Notes: generated by a model not told the origin, from the letters alone. Numbered from the stretch's first letter, positions 31,893-41,359 are shown. The stretch: 64,000 bases of DNA from Proteocatella sphenisci DSM 23131 (GCF_000423525.1 NZ_KE384028.1:60950-124949), one strand, 5' to 3'. Numbers and translations are program-made.

Positions 31893-33449
31893 ATGTCTTA
31901 CAGTCCAAATTTAGGAAGCAGTATAACTAACACAAAGATGAGGACTCCGAATAATATTTCGGATTTTTCGGGGATGTGCGCGGTATGTTCGATGAACTGT
32001 ACAGGAAGCTGTGAAATAGGGCTTTCTGCACTCAGGGGTTCGGAGGCTATATATCCATATGAACTCAACAACAACCAGTTTGCATCCGAAAAAACTTATC
32101 CTCTGGATTTTTCACACTTCAGCATCAATGGCAGAGTTTTTGGAGCAAAGGGATGCCCGGAGAATTCATATTCGGTGACTTTTCCAAATGCAGATATAAG
32201 CTGCGATTTTGGAGTCAGGGCCAAGATAAAGCTCAAGGCTCCAATAATACTTCCGGCAATGGCAAAGCTCAACTGGAAGGACTATTTTGCAGGGGCTGCA
32301 CTTGCGGGTGTGCTTGTAGTGATTGGTGAAGATGTAGCTGGAAAAGACAAAAACCTCGTACTTGAAAATGGCAGAGTGGTTTCATCGCCTCTTATAGAGG
32401 AGATGCTAGGCGCATTTCGTGATTATGACAGAGGATTTGGCGATATAATTCTTCAGGCAAACTATGACGACGAAAATTTAGGCGTGCTTGATTATGGTAT
32501 TACAAAGCTTGGCGTTAAGTCTGTAGAGCTAAAATTCGGACAAGCAGCCAAGGGGATTCAGGGAATGGGAAGAGTAAAGACTATAGAAGAAGCTCTTGCA
32601 CTTCAGGAAAAAGGCTACATAGTTCATCCGGATCCTTCGGATCCTGTGGTAGCCAGTGACTATATAGATGGTAAAGGACCAGTATTTGAAAAGATAGGAA
32701 AACTTCCTGTATGGAATGAAGAGATTCTCTCTAGCCGAATTGCGCAGTTAAGAAAGCTTGGAGCAGAAAGAATCTGTTTTAAAACAGGGCCTTTTGCTAC
32801 GGAAGATATTATTAGGATACTAAAGATAGCTTCTGTAAATGACATTGACCTTGTGACAATAGATACCGCCGGAGGGGGATCTGGAAACAGTCCTGTGAAA
32901 ATGATGAACGAGTGGGGAATACCCGCGGTTTATCAGGAGAGCATAGTTTATAATATACTCAAAAAAATGGAAAGCCGTAATTACAGAATTCCTGCAGTAG
33001 CTATTGCAGGAGGCTTTGCTATGGAAGATCATGTGCTTAAGAGTCTTGCTCTTGGAGCTCCTTATGTCAAGCTTATAGGTATAGGCCGCGCTGCTATGGC
33101 AGCTGCACTTTCGGGTAAAAAAGTGGGTGAGCTTATTGAAGAGGGAAATGTTCCTAAGGAATATCAGAGATTTGGGAATACAAAAGAAGCGATATTTGGA
33201 GAATTGCCACAACTGAGAAAGTTGTATGGCGAAAGAGCCAATCAAATGTCCACTGGGGCTGTAGGTCTTTATTCATATATCAACAGAATTTCAGATGGAG
33301 TGAAACAGCTTATGGCACTCAACAGAAAGTTTGCTCTTGAGTATATAGACAGATCGGATATAGTCCCTCTTACAGATATTGCAGCGAGAGTCTCTGGAAT
33401 AGATGATCCTATGAAATCTGCAGAAAAAGCCATTGACTTATTCATATAA
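31893..33449 (+). CDS. FMN-binding glutamate-synthase-family oxidoreductase
   Basis: 518 residues. After a short Cys-rich head (CAVCSMNCTGSCEIG, about 28-42) that looks able to hold an iron-sulfur cluster, most of the chain is the FMN-binding alpha/beta barrel of the glutamate-synthase large subunit: PAMAKLNWKDYFAGAALAG, KFGQAAKGIQGMG, DTAGGGSGNSPVKM and AGGFAMEDHVLKSLALGA. The N-terminal amidotransferase and the C-terminal GXGXG domain of full GltB are missing. This archaeal-type shorter form may act with a separate glutaminase or on another substrate. A terminator follows. Confidence 0.9.
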   Translation: MSYSPNLGSSITNTKMRTPNNISDFSGMCAVCSMNCTGSCEIGLSALRGSEAIYPYELNNNQFASEKTYPLDFSHFSINGRVFGAKGCPENSYSVTFPNADISCDFGVRAKIKLKAPIILPAMAKLNWKDYFAGAALAGVLVVIGEDVAGKDKNLVLENGRVVSSPLIEEMLGAFRDYDRGFGDIILQANYDDENLGVLDYGITKLGVKSVELKFGQAAKGIQGMGRVKTIEEALALQEKGYIVHPDPSDPVVASDYIDGKGPVFEKIGKLPVWNEEILSSRIAQLRKLGAERICFKTGPFATEDIIRILKIASVNDIDLVTIDTAGGGSGNSPVKMMNEWGIPAVYQESIVYNILKKMESRNYRIPAVAIAGGFAMEDHVLKSLALGAPYVKLIGIGRAAMAAALSGKKVGELIEEGNVPKEYQRFGNTKEAIFGELPQLRKLYGERANQMSTGAVGLYSYINRISDGVKQLMALNRKFALEYIDRSDIVPLTDIAARVSGIDDPMKSAEKAIDLFI

Positions 33450-33463
33450 AATATGGTATTTTT

Positions 33464-33494
33464 AAATCGGTTAGTCAAAACTAACCGATTTTTT
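33464..33494 (+). terminator. Terminator after the glutamate-synthase-like gene
   Basis: AAATCGGTTAG (33464-33474) pairs perfectly with CTAACCGATTT, six-base loop, then a T-run. Confidence 0.9.
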
Positions 33495-33550
33495 AATGAC
33501 ATTTTCTAATTATTGTATTAAAATAGAGAGAGAAGTGGAGGATTGATTTT

Positions 33551-34516
33551 ATGAAAAAAAGGATATTGATGATAATTCTTGCATCTGTACTTGGTCTTAC
33601 TGCATGCAGCAGTGAAACGCTAGAAAGCCAGACAGAGAATAATGAAGGAAAATTTAAAATTGTTTCTACGGTTTTCCCAGGTTATGATTTTGCAAAAAAT
33701 ATAGCTGGTGAAAATGCTCAAATCTCGCTTCTTCTTCCGCCTGGGTCAGAGAGCCATTCCTATGAGCCTTCTCCACAGGACATAATAAAAATTCAAAATG
33801 CGGATCTTTTTATATATGTTGGAGGAGAATCTGAAGACTGGGTTTCGAGAATACTTGACACCATGGAGACTAAGGTGAAGACTCTTAGTATGATGGAAGT
33901 GGTAGAGGTATATGAAGAAGAGACAGTAGAAGGTATGCAGCACGACCATGATGAATCTGATCACGATGAATCGGGCCACGATGAAGTTGCTTATGATGAA
34001 CATGTGTGGACTTCTCCTGTCAATGCAATAAAGATAAGCAGGGCTATTTCTGACATGCTTGTAGAGACGGATCCTGAAAATGCTCAGCTTTATTCTGAAA
34101 ATGCAGAGGTCTACATCCAAAAACTGGATAAGCTGGATAAAGATTTTAAAGAGTTTTTTGATACTGTGGACAATAAGCTCCTTATTTTTGGAGACCGTTT
34201 CCCGCTAAGGTATTTTGTTGAAGAATATGGTCTGGATTATTATGCAGCATTTCCAGGCTGCAGTTCGGAGTCTGAACCAAGTGCGGCTACTATAGCTTTT
34301 TTGATTGATAAGGCAAAAGAAGAAAATATTAGTACTATATTTAATATAGAGTTTTCAAATCACAGGATTTCTGACAGTATAGCTGAGGCTACGGGAAGCG
34401 AGACAGCACTTTTTCATACGTGTCACAACGTATCTAAAGAAGAAATGGATGCTGGAGAGGATTATATATCTCTCATGACTCAGAATCTTGAAAGGCTGAA
34501 AGGGGCAATGAAGTAA
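33551..34516 (+). CDS. znuA: Zinc-type ABC importer binding lipoprotein
   Basis: 321 residues. A lipoprotein signal ends at LTAC. It is a cluster A-I metal-binding protein (ZnuA/TroA fold) with SHSYEPSP, DEHVWTSPVNA and a late SNHRISDS. A His/Asp-rich loop near 130-150 (HDHDESDHDESGHDE) lies before the second ligand, which is a feature of zinc-specific ZnuA rather than manganese-type proteins. Anchored outside the membrane, it hands metal to the permease. The next gene starts at its stop (TAATG), so the operon is tight. Confidence 0.93.
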   Translation: MKKRILMIILASVLGLTACSSETLESQTENNEGKFKIVSTVFPGYDFAKNIAGENAQISLLLPPGSESHSYEPSPQDIIKIQNADLFIYVGGESEDWVSRILDTMETKVKTLSMMEVVEVYEEETVEGMQHDHDESDHDESGHDEVAYDEHVWTSPVNAIKISRAISDMLVETDPENAQLYSENAEVYIQKLDKLDKDFKEFFDTVDNKLLIFGDRFPLRYFVEEYGLDYYAAFPGCSSESEPSAATIAFLIDKAKEENISTIFNIEFSNHRISDSIAEATGSETALFHTCHNVSKEEMDAGEDYISLMTQNLERLKGAMK

Positions 34517-35223
34517 TGGCACTTATTGACTGCAGAAACATTAGCCTTTCTTATGAAAATAATGTGGTTATCTCGGATCTTTCATTCAAGGTTTGTCAGG
34601 GCGACTATATATGTATAGCGGGCGAAAATGGGTCTGGAAAGAGCACTATGTTAAAGTCCATGCTTTCTCTCAAGGATCTTTCGGATGGAGAGATTATTTT
34701 TGGAGATGGACTTCAAAAAAATGAAGTAGGGTATCTTCCCCAGCAGACAGATATACAAAAAGACTTTCCTGCAAGTGTATGGGAAATAGTACTATCTGGT
34801 TGCCTGAATTCAAGAGGACTGAGACCTTTTTATTCGAAATCAGATAAGGCAAAAGCTAAGAATAATATTGAGAAATTAAGCATAGGCCACCTTATATCTG
34901 CTCCATATAATGAACTTTCGGGAGGCCAGCAGCAGAGGGTCTTACTTGCAAGGGCGCTTTGTGCTACTAAAAAGATACTTCTGCTGGATGAACCTGTATC
35001 TGGGCTGGATCCCCTTGTTACAGCTGAGCTTTATCAGATAATAAAAGGCATAAATGATGAGGGAATAACGATAGTAATGGTTTCTCATGACGTAAAAACG
35101 GCAGTAAAATTTGCTTCTCATATACTTCATCTTAGGAACAAGTCTGGATTTTTTGGGACTAAAGAGGATTATATAAAAAGCAGGGAATACAAGATTTTCA
35201 TGGGAGGTGCAGAGATTGATTGA
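34516..35223 (+). CDS. znuC: Zinc-type ABC importer ATPase
   Basis: 235 residues. Walker A GENGSGKST (about 34-42), the Q-loop YLPQQTD, signature LSGGQQQR, Walker B ILLLDEPVSGLD and the switch His in VSHDV are all present. It is the ATPase of the metal importer. The overlap with znuA is one base and with znuB eight bases, so all three are one operon. A metal-responsive repressor is expected, but no clear operator is visible. Confidence 0.95.
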   Translation: MALIDCRNISLSYENNVVISDLSFKVCQGDYICIAGENGSGKSTMLKSMLSLKDLSDGEIIFGDGLQKNEVGYLPQQTDIQKDFPASVWEIVLSGCLNSRGLRPFYSKSDKAKAKNNIEKLSIGHLISAPYNELSGGQQQRVLLARALCATKKILLLDEPVSGLDPLVTAELYQIIKGINDEGITIVMVSHDVKTAVKFASHILHLRNKSGFFGTKEDYIKSREYKIFMGGAEID

Positions 35224-36043
35224 TATTTTCATGGAGATGCTTTCTTATCCTTTCATGATGAGGGCTATAATAGTTGGAGTCCTGGTTGCTCTTTGCAGTG
35301 CGCTTCTTGGAGTGAGCCTTGTACTCAAGCGATATTCTATGATCGGGGACGGCCTTTCTCATGTGGGGTTTGGGGCACTTGCAATAGCAACAGCCACAAG
35401 ATGGGCCCCTCTTGCGGTTTCTATACCACTCGTGCTTGCTGCTGCATTTTTTCTGCTCAGGATAAGTGAGAACAGCAAGATAAAGGGAGATTCGGCTATA
35501 GCCCTTATTTCGACGGGTTCGCTTGCTATAGGGGTAATGGTCATATCTATGACATCTGGCATGAATATAGACGTGTACAACTACATGTTTGGAAGTATAT
35601 TGGCAATAAACAAAAGCGATGTAGTACTAAGCGTGATACTCTCTTTAATAGTCTTGGTGCTCTACCTGTTTTTCTACTCCAGGATATTTGCAGTAACATT
35701 TGACGAGAGTTTTGCAAAGGCTACGGGTATAAATGCGGGTATGTATAACATGCTTATTGCACTGCTTACGGCGGTTACCATAGTGCTTGGGATGAGGCTT
35801 GTCGGAGCGCTTCTTATTTCGAGCCTTATAGTATTTCCGGCTGTAACTTCGATGAGGCTCTTTAAGAGTTTCAGATCTGTAGTAATATCTTCTGCAATTA
35901 TTTCGGTGGTGTCATTTCTTGTAGGAATAATGGCCTCATATATTTATGCAACACCAGCTGGAGCAAGTGTTGTAACTTTTAATATAATGTTATTTTTTAT
36001 CTTTTCATTTACTGGATTTGTTACAAGAAGGAACCGAGTTTAG
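35216..36043 (+). CDS. znuB: Zinc-type ABC importer permease
   Basis: 275 residues from a TTG at 35216 that lies eight bases after GGGAGG; a GTG nine bases earlier sits within the site, and the ATG at 35231 is another option. It has eight or so hydrophobic segments of the ABC-3 family and begins with the family's GDGLSHVGFGALAIA and the loop RLVGALLISSLIVFPA. It forms the channel of the zinc importer. Last gene of the operon, with no clear terminator behind it. Confidence 0.94.
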   Translation: MIDIFMEMLSYPFMMRAIIVGVLVALCSALLGVSLVLKRYSMIGDGLSHVGFGALAIATATRWAPLAVSIPLVLAAAFFLLRISENSKIKGDSAIALISTGSLAIGVMVISMTSGMNIDVYNYMFGSILAINKSDVVLSVILSLIVLVLYLFFYSRIFAVTFDESFAKATGINAGMYNMLIALLTAVTIVLGMRLVGALLISSLIVFPAVTSMRLFKSFRSVVISSAIISVVSFLVGIMASYIYATPAGASVVTFNIMLFFIFSFTGFVTRRNRV

Positions 36044-36046
36044 GTG

Positions 36047-36074
36047 TTGACATATGAGTTAATCGGAGTATAAT
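36047..36074 (+). promoter_or_regulatory. Strong promoter of the Mrp gene
   Basis: TTGACA (36047-36052), 16-base spacer and TATAAT (36069-36074): both boxes are perfect. The start would be near 36081, giving a leader of about 60 bases to the ATG at 36142. Confidence 0.75.
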
Positions 36075-36141
36075 TAAAATGTATGGGGCATATGCCTGAA
36101 ACTCGGAAATTTTAAAATTCAAGAATAGAGGAGATAATAAT

Positions 36142-36975
36142 ATGAGTGATAGCTGTACACAAAACTGCGGAAGTTGTTCAACTGAATGTGGGGACAGAAC
36201 GGAAAAATTTAATGATTTTGCAGAAACACCTCACGATCTGAGCAATATAAAGAAGGTAATTGGTATAGTAAGTGGCAAGGGCGGAGTTGGAAAATCGCTT
36301 GTGACTTCTATGATGGCTGTAACTATGCAAAGAAGAGGACATAATGCGGCAATACTGGATGCGGACATAACTGGACCTTCTATACCTAAGGCATTTGGGA
36401 TAAAGGAAAAAGCTCATGCAACTGAGGTGGGACTTTATCCTATAAAGACAAAAACTGGTATAGATGTAATGTCTGTGAATTTGCTGCTTGAAAATGATAC
36501 TGACCCAGTTGTATGGAGAGGGCCTATAATTGCAAATGCAGTAAAGCAGTTTTGGACTGATGTTATATGGGAAGATGTGGATTATATGTTCATAGACATG
36601 CCTCCTGGAACAGGCGATGTTCCTCTTACTGTATTTCAGTCAATAAGAGTGGATGGTATAATAATAGTTACTTCTCCCCAGGAACTTGTTTCTATGATTG
36701 TGACAAAGGCAGTAAAGATGGCAGAAATGATGAATATTCCTATAGTTGGGCTTGTGGAGAATATGTCATATTTCAAATGTCCTGATTGCGAAGTAGAGCA
36801 CAGGATTTTTGGAGATTCCAACATAGATAAGATAGCGCAGGATCACAACTTGAAAGTGCTTGCAAAACTTCCTATGAATCCTCAATTTGCAGCTGGATGT
36901 GACAGAGGTATGATAGAGCTTTTTGGTGGAAACTGGTTTGACAATCTGGCTCAAAATCTGGAAGACAATTATTAA
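36142..36975 (+). CDS. mrp: Mrp/NBP35-family iron-sulfur carrier ATPase
   Basis: 277 residues. The P-loop deviant Walker A GKGGVGKS (45-52) is followed by the Mrp signature VIWEDVDYMFIDMPPGTGDVP. The C-terminal CPDC is the cluster-bridging motif of the ApbC/Nbp35 family. The N-terminal CTQNCGSCSTEC resembles the Nbp35 cluster-binding head, so the protein probably carries an additional [4Fe-4S]. It delivers clusters to apoproteins; the cluster-rich enzymes in this window are plausible clients. Single-gene unit with its own promoter and terminator. Confidence 0.95.
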   Translation: MSDSCTQNCGSCSTECGDRTEKFNDFAETPHDLSNIKKVIGIVSGKGGVGKSLVTSMMAVTMQRRGHNAAILDADITGPSIPKAFGIKEKAHATEVGLYPIKTKTGIDVMSVNLLLENDTDPVVWRGPIIANAVKQFWTDVIWEDVDYMFIDMPPGTGDVPLTVFQSIRVDGIIIVTSPQELVSMIVTKAVKMAEMMNIPIVGLVENMSYFKCPDCEVEHRIFGDSNIDKIAQDHNLKVLAKLPMNPQFAAGCDRGMIELFGGNWFDNLAQNLEDNY

Positions 36976-36993
36976 AGACGATTATTAAAAATT

Positions 36994-37021
36994 AAAGCCT
37001 CTCATATAGGGAGGCTTTTTT
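36994..37021 (+). terminator. Terminator after mrp
   Basis: AAAGCCTC (36994-37001) pairs with GAGGCTTT (37011-37018) and is followed by a T-run. Confidence 0.85.
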
Positions 37022-37054
37022 AGAATCTGAGCATATAATAAAGGAGAAATGATA

Positions 37055-37534
37055 ATGGCTATTGAAAGAGCAAAAACATATCTTGAAAAATGGGGTATGG
37101 ATAAAAAGGTAATGGAATTTGATGTTTCAAGTGCAACTGTGGAGCTTGCAGCTCGGGCGCTTGGATGTGAAATGGCAAGGATTGCAAAGACTCTTTCTTT
37201 TAGAAAAGATGAAGGGTGCATGCTGGTTGTATGTGCAGGCGATGCAAGAATAGATAATTCGAAATACAAAAAGAAGTTTGAGAAAAAAGCAAAGATGCTG
37301 ACGCCAGATGAAGTCTGTGAAATGGTGGGTCATGATGTGGGAGGAGTTTGTCCGTTTGGGGTTAAGGAAGGTGTGGAAATTTTTTTGGACGAATCCCTAA
37401 AGCGCTTTGATACTGTGTTTCCGGCATGTGGAAGCTCTAACAGTGCTATAGAGTTAACTATTGCTGAACTTGAAATTATGTCAGGATCTTATGGATGGGT
37501 AGATGTCTGCAAAGCCTGGGAAAGCGGGGAATAA
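37055..37534 (+). CDS. YbaK/EbsC-type aminoacyl-tRNA deacylase
   Basis: 159 residues from the ATG at 37055, eight bases after AAGGAG; the ATG six bases upstream is too close. It is a YbaK/prolyl-tRNA-synthetase-associated domain: an early hydrophobic strand, ALGCEMARIAKTLSFR (the conserved lysine near 45), and VGGVCPFG, which is the family's G-x-x-x-P loop. It hydrolyses mischarged tRNA. The stop TAA overlaps the ATG of the photolyase gene by one base, so the two are co-translated. Confidence 0.92.
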   Translation: MAIERAKTYLEKWGMDKKVMEFDVSSATVELAARALGCEMARIAKTLSFRKDEGCMLVVCAGDARIDNSKYKKKFEKKAKMLTPDEVCEMVGHDVGGVCPFGVKEGVEIFLDESLKRFDTVFPACGSSNSAIELTIAELEIMSGSYGWVDVCKAWESGE

Positions 37535-38895
37535 TGATAGAGACAGAGCGCATTAGATTTTTGAATTCACAAGATATAAAAGACAGACCCTATGTGGTTT
37601 ACTGGATGCAGAGCGCACAAAGAGTCGAGTACAATCATGCCTTAATCTATGCGATAAATGAGGCTAACAGGTTAAAAAAAGACTTGCTTGTTTATCTGGG
37701 GATAACAGATTCTTATCCAGAGGCAAATTTGAGGCATTATAGATTTATGTTAGAGGGTATAAATGAAGTGAAAAGCAGGCTTGAAACGCTGGGCATAAGG
37801 ATGATTGTATGCAGGTGTTCTCCTGAAGAGGGAATGATTGTCCTGAGTAAAAAAGCGGCACTTGCTGTTGTAGATATGGGCTACATGAAACATGAAAGAG
37901 CCTGGAGAAGCAGGTGTGCATCTTTGATTGACTCCAGGTTTGCTCAAATAGAGACCAATGTTATAGTGCCTGTGGAAACAGCATCTGTTAAGGAAGAATA
38001 TTCTGCGGCTACTCTAAGAAGAAAGCTGGACAAGATAAAAGATCCTTTTATAGTTCTGCCCGAGGAAGAAGATTATCTGGGTGCCTATGTAAGCAAGGAA
38101 CTGATCCCTGAGTTTGATATTTCTGATATTGACAGTGCACTCAGTAAGCTTGAAATTGACCATTCAGTAGGAGCAGTTGATGAATTCAAAGGGGGGACAG
38201 CAAAAGCCAAAGAGCTCCTTGATTATTTTCTTGAGGAGAGTTTTCTTTATTATAGTTCCAAAAGAAATGATCCGTCTTATGACTATTGTTCAAACCTAAG
38301 CCCCTATCTTCATTTTGGACAAATTTCACCAATATATGTATACATAAGAGCGCTCAATTATGAAACTGCAGACCCTGATTTTTCTGATTCTAGAAAATCT
38401 TTTTTAGAAGAGCTGTTTGTAAGACGAGAGCTGGCTATAAATTTTGTCTATTACAATCCGCTTTATGACTCTTATGAATGCCTTCCTGACTGGGCGAAAA
38501 AGACGCTTGCAAAGCACAGCGCTGATTTAAGGCCTTACATTTATTCTAAAGAAGATTTGGAAAGAGGCCTGACCCATGATGAATACTGGAATGCAGCTCA
38601 GTTGCAAATGGTAAAAAATGGCAAAATGCATGGATACATGAGGATGTATTGGGGCAAGAAGGTTCTTGAATGGAGGCCTTCTCCAATGGATGCATATAAT
38701 ACTCTCTTATATCTAAATAATAAATATGAGCTTGATGGAAGGGATCCAAACGGATTTGCAGGAGTGGCATGGTGTTTTGGAAAGCACGACAGGCCGTGGG
38801 GAGAGAGGGATGTATTTGGAAATGTCAGATACATGGTATACTCAGGACTCAAGCGTAAATTTTCTATGGAAAAATACCTGGACAAAGTAAAGTGA
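37534..38895 (+). CDS. phr: Class II DNA photolyase
   Basis: 453 residues; the ATG at 37534 is chosen since GGGGAA lies just before it and a longer frame from 37495 reads into the upstream gene. It opens with the class II signature VVYWMQSAQRVEYNHAL and carries FLEELFVRRELAINF, HDEYWNAAQLQMVKNGKMHG and WGKKVLEW near the FAD-binding site. It repairs cyclobutane pyrimidine dimers with light and FAD. Co-translated with the deacylase. A light-dependent repair enzyme is notable in an organism with otherwise anaerobic features. Confidence 0.95.
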   Translation: MIETERIRFLNSQDIKDRPYVVYWMQSAQRVEYNHALIYAINEANRLKKDLLVYLGITDSYPEANLRHYRFMLEGINEVKSRLETLGIRMIVCRCSPEEGMIVLSKKAALAVVDMGYMKHERAWRSRCASLIDSRFAQIETNVIVPVETASVKEEYSAATLRRKLDKIKDPFIVLPEEEDYLGAYVSKELIPEFDISDIDSALSKLEIDHSVGAVDEFKGGTAKAKELLDYFLEESFLYYSSKRNDPSYDYCSNLSPYLHFGQISPIYVYIRALNYETADPDFSDSRKSFLEELFVRRELAINFVYYNPLYDSYECLPDWAKKTLAKHSADLRPYIYSKEDLERGLTHDEYWNAAQLQMVKNGKMHGYMRMYWGKKVLEWRPSPMDAYNTLLYLNNKYELDGRDPNGFAGVAWCFGKHDRPWGERDVFGNVRYMVYSGLKRKFSMEKYLDKVK

Positions 38896-38908
38896 TAAGA
38901 ATCAATTC

Positions 38909-38938
38909 TTGACAAAAAGCGTCCTTATCATTTATATT
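38909..38938 (+). promoter_or_regulatory. Putative promoter of the SEC-C gene
   Basis: A perfect TTGACA at 38909-38914, 18-base spacer and TATATT at 38933-38938. TGATAAG (38893-38899) and CTTATCA (38924-38930) form an inverted repeat around the -35 box, a possible operator. Confidence 0.5.
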
Positions 38939-39006
38939 AAACTGTAAAGAAAAAATATTGTAAAGAAAAAGCAATGTATGAAATAGAAATTGAGAGGAAG
39001 TCGACA

Positions 39007-40134
39007 ATGAGTAACAAACCGTTTAACACTAAGGAAGGTAATTTTGATTTTACTGTCTATAGAATGCTTTCTGAGAAAAACGTAACCACCCTTAGAAAAA
39101 TTGCTAAGCATCACAAGTTAAAGGGATACAGCAAAATGAAAAAAGATGAGCTGCAAAGCTGTCTTGGAGGCGTGATTTGTGAAAAAGAAAGACTGCCGGA
39201 ATCGTTGTATTTATTAGATAATAAAAAATGGACATTTTTTAAAGAACTTATTTGCGAAGATTATATGGAGCTTGACCAAAAGCTTGATGAGACAGCGACA
39301 TATCTTGAAAACCTTGGTATAGCATTCAGGTTTTCTGATAAGAAGCTCAACTATGCCACAATCCCTGCTGAAATTAAAACAATATTTGCAGAGATATGTG
39401 ACTCAAAGTTTTTGGAAAAAAGAGAGAGGTTTTCTCTTTACGATGATTATGCAAATGCATCTATGGCTCTTTATGGTCTCGTAAGGACTGATGAGCTTGT
39501 TGAGATTTTTGAAAGTCTAAACAAAAGAGTAAAAGAATCTGGAGACATAATCGAGGCAATAGAAGGTTTTTCCAAAAATGGAGCGGACTACTGCATATTT
39601 GAGGATTATATAGTAAGCAGGGCTTTTGAAGATAATGATTTTGAAGATGTCCCAACATTCGCAGACATAATATACGCCAATCCAAGATATGCTCCTGCTG
39701 AAAAGGAGTTTTTGAAATATAGATCTTATGAATATTATGAAATAACACCTCAGATAAGAGCACTAAAAAAGTATCTTTTAACTAACACTAAAACAGAAAA
39801 TTTTGTTGCAAATATTATTGTGGATGAAATTCATCATCTGAGTGCTGTTAAGGGTAGTCCTCAGGAATTTGTGGATGTTTTTAATAAGTATAAGATAATT
39901 ACAAAAGAAGAACAGGTTTATGATTTGATGAATCTAGTCCATGAGGTGAGCCTGAATACCAGACTGGTAGGAAATCACGGTCATACCCAACTGGAGATAA
40001 TGGAAATAAACGGAGTAGTCCCTGAAAAGAAAACTCCTGAGAAAAAAATGCCTGTAATCTCAGAAAAGACTGGAAGAAATGAGCCGTGCATCTGCGGAAG
40101 CGGAAAGAAATACAAAAAATGCTGCGGAGTATAA
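39007..40134 (+). CDS. SEC-C-motif protein with a SAP/Rho-N-like head
   Basis: 375 residues from the ATG at 39007, behind GAGAGGAAG; a frame starting 33 bases earlier has no site. The N-terminal [21 protein letters not shown] (about 28-48) resembles a Rho-N/SAP-type nucleic-acid-binding helix pair. The middle is an unknown, mostly helical domain. The last 20 residues form a zinc-binding SEC-C motif, [20 protein letters not shown] tails occur on SecA and on many unknown proteins. Function unknown; own promoter and terminator. Confidence 0.85.
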   Translation: MSNKPFNTKEGNFDFTVYRMLSEKNVTTLRKIAKHHKLKGYSKMKKDELQSCLGGVICEKERLPESLYLLDNKKWTFFKELICEDYMELDQKLDETATYLENLGIAFRFSDKKLNYATIPAEIKTIFAEICDSKFLEKRERFSLYDDYANASMALYGLVRTDELVEIFESLNKRVKESGDIIEAIEGFSKNGADYCIFEDYIVSRAFEDNDFEDVPTFADIIYANPRYAPAEKEFLKYRSYEYYEITPQIRALKKYLLTNTKTENFVANIIVDEIHHLSAVKGSPQEFVDVFNKYKIITKEEQVYDLMNLVHEVSLNTRLVGNHGHTQLEIMEINGVVPEKKTPEKKMPVISEKTGRNEPCICGSGKKYKKCCGV

Positions 40135-40145
40135 ATAAAGACACG

Positions 40146-40174
40146 AAGAAAGCTTTGTTAAGAGCTTTCTTTTA
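40146..40174 (+). terminator. Terminator after the SEC-C gene
   Basis: AGAAAGCT (40147-40154) pairs with AGCTTTCT (40163-40170), then TTTT. The ruvC promoter follows immediately. Confidence 0.8.
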
Positions 40175-40176
40175 GT

Positions 40177-40205
40177 TTGCAAAAACAGTAAAATGATTAT
40201 ATAAT
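40177..40205 (+). promoter_or_regulatory. Promoter of the ruvC operon
   Basis: TTGCAA (40177-40182), 17-base spacer and perfect TATAAT (40200-40205). The start near 40212 serves ruvC and the genes behind it. Confidence 0.7.
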
Positions 40206-40252
40206 AGACAGATACGATTAAAATTTAATTTAGGCAAGGACAGTGAAAAGAC

Positions 40253-40744
40253 ATGGTGGTACTTGGAATAGATCCAGGGCTTGCAATAGTAGGTTATGGA
40301 ATAATTGAACATATTGGAAACAGCTACAAGGTACTTGATTATGGAGTTATAAATACTCCGGCAAAAACGAGTTATGCTATAAGAATAAAGATGATATATG
40401 ATGCTATGAACAAACTTCTTGCTACATATGAAATTGATGAGGTAGCCATCGAAGAACTGTTTTTTAACAAGAATACAAAAACGGCTATGGACGTGGCTCA
40501 GGCCAGGGGAGCGATTGTACTGTCTTGTATGAACAGCAATCTTAAAATATTTGAATATACTCCACTGCAGGTAAAGCAGGGTATATGCGGATACGGAAGG
40601 GCTGACAAAAAACAGGTTCAGAGCATGGTCAAGAGTCTGCTCAACCTAAAAGAAATACCAAAGCCGGACGATGCGGCAGATGCACTCGCTATTGCTATTG
40701 GCCACTTGAGCACAAGACGATTTTCAAGTATGTTTCAAGTTTAA
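40253..40744 (+). CDS. ruvC: Holliday junction resolvase RuvC
   Basis: 163 residues, full length. Catalytic acidic residues: Asp7 (GIDPGLAIVGYG), Glu in AIEELFFNKN (about 67) and the pair in PDDAADALAIAIGH (about 139-142). It cuts Holliday junctions after RuvAB migration. The ribosome site is weak (AAGGA lies 13 bases away), and GTG at 40256 may also serve. First gene of the operon, 21 bases before ruvA. Confidence 0.97.
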   Translation: MVVLGIDPGLAIVGYGIIEHIGNSYKVLDYGVINTPAKTSYAIRIKMIYDAMNKLLATYEIDEVAIEELFFNKNTKTAMDVAQARGAIVLSCMNSNLKIFEYTPLQVKQGICGYGRADKKQVQSMVKSLLNLKEIPKPDDAADALAIAIGHLSTRRFSSMFQV

Positions 40745-40765
40745 AAACATTATTAAGGAGAAAAA

Positions 40766-41359
40766 ATGTTTGGATATATAAAAGGTATTGTAACTGAGAT
40801 TTTCCTCAATTATGTTATAATTGAAAACTCAGATATTGGTTTCAAGCTTTCTACGTCTCAGTTCACCAACCGAAAGCTGGAGATTGGCAAAGAGGCAAAG
40901 CTGTACACAAAGCTAAATGTAAGAGAAGATGATATATCACTTTTGGGATTTGCTGACAGAAGAGAGCTCAAGATGTATGAACTGTTGAACAGTGTTTCTA
41001 AGGTGGGGCCAAAGGTCGCATTTTCAGTACTTTCGACATATGATACAGATTCGCTGCAAGCTATAATAAACAACTCAGATGCTACACTTCTTGCAAAATC
41101 ACCCGGAGTGGGCAAAAAAACTGCGGAGAGGATTATACTCGAACTCAGGGACAAGGTAGACAAAAAGGCCGTGGGAATGCAGCCAAGCATATATAATATA
41201 TTTGAGGCTGATTACGATGAAGCTATAGAGGTTTTAATCAGTCTTGGATTTAGCAAGATGGAATCATCAAAGGCAGTAGAAGCTGCAAAGGCTGAAAATC
41301 TGGCGTCTGATACAAGTGAAATCATAAAGATCTCACTGGGGAAATTAAGCAAGATTTAG
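40766..41359 (+). CDS. ruvA: Holliday junction branch-migration protein RuvA
   Basis: 197 residues in the usual three domains: an OB-fold (about 1-62, with MFGYIKGIVTEI), a double helix-hairpin-helix (about 70-140, with SVSKVGPKVAFSVLS and KSPGVGKKTAERIILELRDK), and a C-terminal domain that grips RuvB (YDEAIEVLISLGFSKMESS). Binds four-way junctions and loads RuvB. AAGGAG precedes the ATG. Tight spacing to ruvC and ruvB. Confidence 0.98.
   Translation: MFGYIKGIVTEIFLNYVIIENSDIGFKLSTSQFTNRKLEIGKEAKLYTKLNVREDDISLLGFADRRELKMYELLNSVSKVGPKVAFSVLSTYDTDSLQAIINNSDATLLAKSPGVGKKTAERIILELRDKVDKKAVGMQPSIYNIFEADYDEAIEVLISLGFSKMESSKAVEAAKAENLASDTSEIIKISLGKLSKI

Noticed and set aside
33495-33550. Zur-type operator before the zinc importer
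   Set aside because: No convincing inverted repeat in this short AT-rich gap.
37034-37039. TATAAT before the YbaK-like gene
   Set aside because: A start from it would fall within the ribosome site, and no -35 box is found.
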